Positions 62,301 through 64,000 of a stretch of 64,000 nucleotides of DNA are shown here, in pieces (the first letter of the stretch is position 1; each line of letters opens with the position of its first letter). This stretch comes from Aplidium turbinatum (taxonomy: Eukaryota; Chordata; Ascidiacea; Aplousobranchia; Polyclinidae): positions 8,938,251 through 9,002,250 of the forward strand of contig OU964931.1 of NCBI GenBank assembly GCA_918807975.1, in the 5' to 3' direction. The position numbers were made by a program, and so were the translations under genes. Under the pieces are notes generated by a model that did not search any database, was not told the DNA's origin, and saw only the letters and a list, made by a program, of their open reading frames with translations.

Positions 62301-64000
62301 TTCAGTACAAAGTCAGTCATTTCCAGTGTGGAATAGGGTTTTTCATTTTTGGAAGCTATCATTGCCTTTGCATACGGAACCCATCTACTGTATTAATGGT
62401 ACAGTTTAAAATGTGAAAAACTTTCAACTTAGCGATTTCTTTAAATTATGTAAACTTTTACTGTTTTGAAATTATTATCGGTTTTTCCAAGACAAGTCAG
62501 CCAGTTACGTCCAGCGGTTTTCATACTTTCTTCAAATCATTTAATTGTGCTTTTCTGTTCAGCGATTTCGTTGTTCCATAACATCAACCACCTGTACGGG
62601 AGCGTGTCGGAGTTCTGCACTGCCGAGTCATGCCCGCTCATGCAGGGTCCTTGTCAAACGTAAGATTGCATTTTGTATTTTTGTTTGTTTGTGTTATTGT
62701 ATGTTTATTGCATTTTTTTATGCACTCAGTATCTTTCAACTGCCTAAGACCGTAGTTGACAACCACTTGGTTAGAATAGCACGGTACTGATGAAGTCCAG
62801 TAAGCTGAGACTGTTGATTACCTGTGGACATGAGTTGACAAAGCTTTACATAGTCTCACAAAAAGTATTCCACCCTTTGTTCTTTATTTTCACTTTGAAA
62901 GAACATAGCGACAAACCAGATGCTGGTGATTTTTTTTTTCAATAACATAATACAGAAGTATGAACTCTTGTTTAGAAATTGATAGGAATAAATTCAAACG
63001 AAGAAAGAAACAAACAAATTGGCGCCACGTGTGCCAATTTGAAGCTAGCCGAAGACAGCAGTATGGCTGTCTTCCGCTTACTTAAAAATCCCGGGACCAT
63101 GATAAGCAAACGTTTGCGATCTTTAACCGTGTTGACTTCTGTTTTGCAGGCAGTACACCTGGGTAGAGGAGCGAGGAAAGAAACTGAAATGCACAGCTCC
63201 TCAATACATAGATTATGTGATGACATTTTGTCAAAAGTGTGTCAGTAATCAAGAACTGTTCCCAACGAAATACGGTGAGTTAGTGGTGTGGTTCGTCTTC
63301 ACCTTACATGATGTTGAACCACCAGATAGAATAAGTGATGAAGTAGACCTTGGTGTCTCTTAACCTCTGTTTCGGTTGCTCGATGTCATTGAGAATGAAA
63401 AGTTATACAAAAATCTTTCATTTAGGATGTAACCGAATAATTAAACAAAGCAATTAACTAAAATCAGCCAGGTTTGAAACTTGCATAATTTGTTGCCAGT
63501 GTAAAGGCGGCTTCTTCAGTATCTTATTTAAAAGAGTAAGACTGTTGCTTTTCAAAATGTACAAAAATTAACATCTCGATTTTTATAAGAGATATTTTGT
63601 CTCCATATGTTTACGACTTTGCAAGGTTCACCTTTGCAGTAGCCTGTCGCATCCCTATCAGGGACGTGGCCACGAAGGGGGCTTGTTGAACAATCACCCC
63701 CCCAAAATTTTGTTTTGCCCTACTAAAAGTGTGTTTTTAATACTATTACAACGTTTTAATGACATTGTATTACAACGTTTTAATGACATTGTATTACACG
63801 TTTAATAAATGTCTTTCTGCATTCAGTAGATATATAGTTTCAAACAAACTCTTTATTTCAAACATTAAAATACCCCCCAACATTTGCTTTTACCCCACTA
63901 AAAAGTTCTTTCTATGTACGTCACTAATAATTCGTGTGCTTATCATAACCAGGTCACTAATCTTTTGTTTCATCTACAGCTCAAAACTTTTCCGACAACT
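53286..64000 (+). CDS. MOB2: MOB2-like NDR kinase activator, 5' exons (3' end outside window)
   Basis: Exons 53,286-53,395, 59,681-59,835, 62,563-62,659, 63,150-63,274 and 63,980 onward join in consistent phases. The visible protein has a short N-terminal extension, then KKPYLDPELCQHN, YIESKEWVATHTISLFHNIN, HLYGSVSEFCTAESCPLMQG (zinc-binding Cys pair of MOB), TQYTWVEERGKKLKCTAPQY and IDYVMTFCQKCVSNQELFPT, then KYAQNFSDN. The TAPQYIDYVMTF and LFPTKY blocks point to MOB2 rather than MOB1, 3 or 4. MOB2 binds NDR1/2 (STK38) kinases, with roles in cell shape and the cell cycle. The zinc-binding His pair and C-terminal half lie beyond 64,000. Confidence 0.88.
54029..55167 (+). other. MOB2-like intron 1: coding-like ORFs without recognised family
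   Basis: Plus-strand ORFs at 54,029-54,319 (IYDRVRVKIVQLLHDHVTVN ... NQIDFNRIVITKHAHIFEAI), 54,759-54,971 (GPFIAFAITELRLETKLIST) and 54,982-55,167 (RFRLLDLFAASTSFPIWLGD) have gene-like codons but no motif I know. They are in different frames and could be remains of one decayed element, alternative exons, or chance. Confidence 0.2.
54360..54443. repeat. degenerate copy of the ~90-bp hairpin family
   Basis: CCCAGCCAACAATCTGTCCG at the left and GATGTAAAGATGACCTGATTG at the right are spaced as in the good copies; the stem is eroded. Confidence 0.5.
55870..55926. repeat. shortened copy of the ~90-bp hairpin family
   Basis: CCCAGATGGCAAATTTGGCC and ACAATTTTGCTAACTGGG are inverted ends flanked by AA on both sides; the central stem is missing. 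Confidence 0.55.
55930..58240. other. MOB2-like intron 1, no element recognised
   Basis: I see no transposon ends, SINE boxes, LINE motifs or exons with both splice sites in this stretch. Confidence 0.35.
58241..58321. repeat. copy of the ~90-bp hairpin family
   Basis: TTTTTGCGTTGATTGAACGTC and GTTGAATCAATACAAAAAG form the stem, ending GATTTTGTTAGCTGG. Confidence 0.55.
59391..59467. repeat. degenerate copy of the ~90-bp hairpin family
   Basis: TTGCATCATATCAACGATCG and GACGTTAAAACGATGTAACT form a partial stem, followed at a distance by GGCCAGCTGGG. Confidence 0.4.
59681..59835 (+). CDS. MOB2: MOB2-like second exon
   Basis: The acceptor is TGTTTGCAG and the donor is CACA|GTAAGT. It reads KGKKSDKKPIVEEKKPYLDP ... 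YIESKEWVATH, parallel to vertebrate MOB2 KPNGKKPAAEERKAYLEPEH and DLNEWLASN. Confidence 0.85.
60310..60366. repeat. degenerate copy of the ~90-bp hairpin family
   Basis: TTACGTTGTTGCAACGTGGC and GATGTTAAAATGATGTAAAA retain the stem layout; the ends are largely gone. Confidence 0.35.
60623..60721. mobile_element. ~99-bp hairpin element, best-preserved copy
   Basis: It begins CCCAGACAGCAAAATTTCCG and ends CGGATTTTGCTGTCTGGG. AT dinucleotides flank both sides. The stem TATTGATTCAACTTCTGCA pairs with CTGCAGACGTTGAATCAAT. Confidence 0.8.
61570..61642. repeat. about 36-bp tandem duplication
   Basis: TAAGTTGATGGAAGTGGCTG starts two adjacent units ending AAGAACCATAAGA; the second has one extra base. 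Confidence 0.8.
62563..62659 (+). CDS. MOB2: MOB2-like third exon
   Basis: The acceptor is TTTTCTGTTCAG and the donor is CAAAC|GTAAGA. It reads ISLFHNINHLYGSVSEFCTA ESCPLMQGPCQ, the most diagnostic MOB block, with the Cys-x4-Cys of the zinc site. Confidence 0.93.
63150..63274 (+). CDS. MOB2: MOB2-like fourth exon
   Basis: The acceptor is TCTGTTTTGCAG and the donor is TACG|GTGAGT. It reads QYTWVEERGKKLKCTAPQYI DYVMTFCQKCVSNQELFPTK Y; CTAPQY(I/V)D(Y/F)VM is the MOB2 signature. Confidence 0.95.
63660..63930. mobile_element. possible hAT-type MITE with internal tandem repeat
   Basis: CAGGGACGTGGCCACGAAGG at the left and TATGTACGTCACTA at the right resemble hAT ends (compare 1903-2902). No matching TSD was seen. 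Inside, a 24-bp unit (ATTACAACGTTTTAATGACA TTGT) repeats about 2.4 times at 63,744-63,800. Lies in the last visible MOB2-like intron. Confidence 0.35.
63980..64000 (+). CDS. MOB2: MOB2-like fifth exon, cut by window end
   Basis: The acceptor TTTCATCTACAG is followed by (G)CTCAAAACTTTTCC (AQNFSDN), matching KYxxEFPxSF of MOB2 in position. Only 21 bases are visible. Confidence 0.8.

Overview
This is nuclear DNA of an AT-rich invertebrate animal. It carries parts of five or six intron-containing genes separated by, and filled with, transposons. The recognisable proteins are animal ones: a PDE10-type phosphodiesterase, a MOB2-type kinase activator, a NOL8-like nucleolar protein and a probable cystatin. 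Introns run from 46 bp to 10 kb, splice sites are GT-AG, and tRNA-derived SINEs are present. A tunicate or another deuterostome is possible, but I cannot fix the phylum from this window.

Layout. (1) 570-23,111, plus strand: the last nine exons of a PDE10A-like gene (673 residues in the window: most of GAF-A, all of GAF-B, the full catalytic domain and the stop). Its introns are packed with DNA transposons, many with exact target-site duplications (TSDs). They include a 1.0-kb hAT derivative, a 2.3-kb element with 17-bp ends, a 7.2-kb hAT with an intact 694-residue transposase and nested insertions, and a FLYWCH/MULE transposon that was itself hit by a hAT. A 206-bp foldback element sits in the splice donor of the second visible exon. 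(2) 23,112-32,288: intergenic, with two hAT derivatives, several foldback elements and the dispersed ~90-bp hairpin family. (3) 32,289-32,507, minus: first exon of a probable secreted cystatin. (4) 33.0-34.6 kb: LINE 3' ends, one inserted into another; 34.7-35.0 kb: two candidate minus-strand exons of unknown product. (5) 36,075-37,226, plus: an uninterrupted 383-residue NOL8 C-terminal-type gene without the RRM. A 1.16-kb transposon starts 26 bp after its stop. (6) 38.4-49.5 kb: gene-poor, with a pogo/Tigger-type element, hairpin elements and a decayed LINE piece. (7) 49,548-50,361, minus: a compact three-exon gene (196 residues) that I reconstructed from matching splice phases and do not recognise. 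(8) 51,049-52,244: a hAT derivative whose relative also occupies 1-484. (9) 53,286 to the window end, plus: a MOB2-like gene with five exons, the last cut by the window edge.

The genes do not form a functional cluster. PDE10A ends cyclic-nucleotide signals, MOB2 regulates NDR kinases, NOL8 works in ribosome biogenesis and cystatins inhibit cysteine proteases. The main story of the window is transposon load: successive insertions can be ordered by nesting and TSDs, and one insertion has altered a splice site of a conserved gene. All assignments rest on reading the sequence and remembered family motifs; no database search was run.
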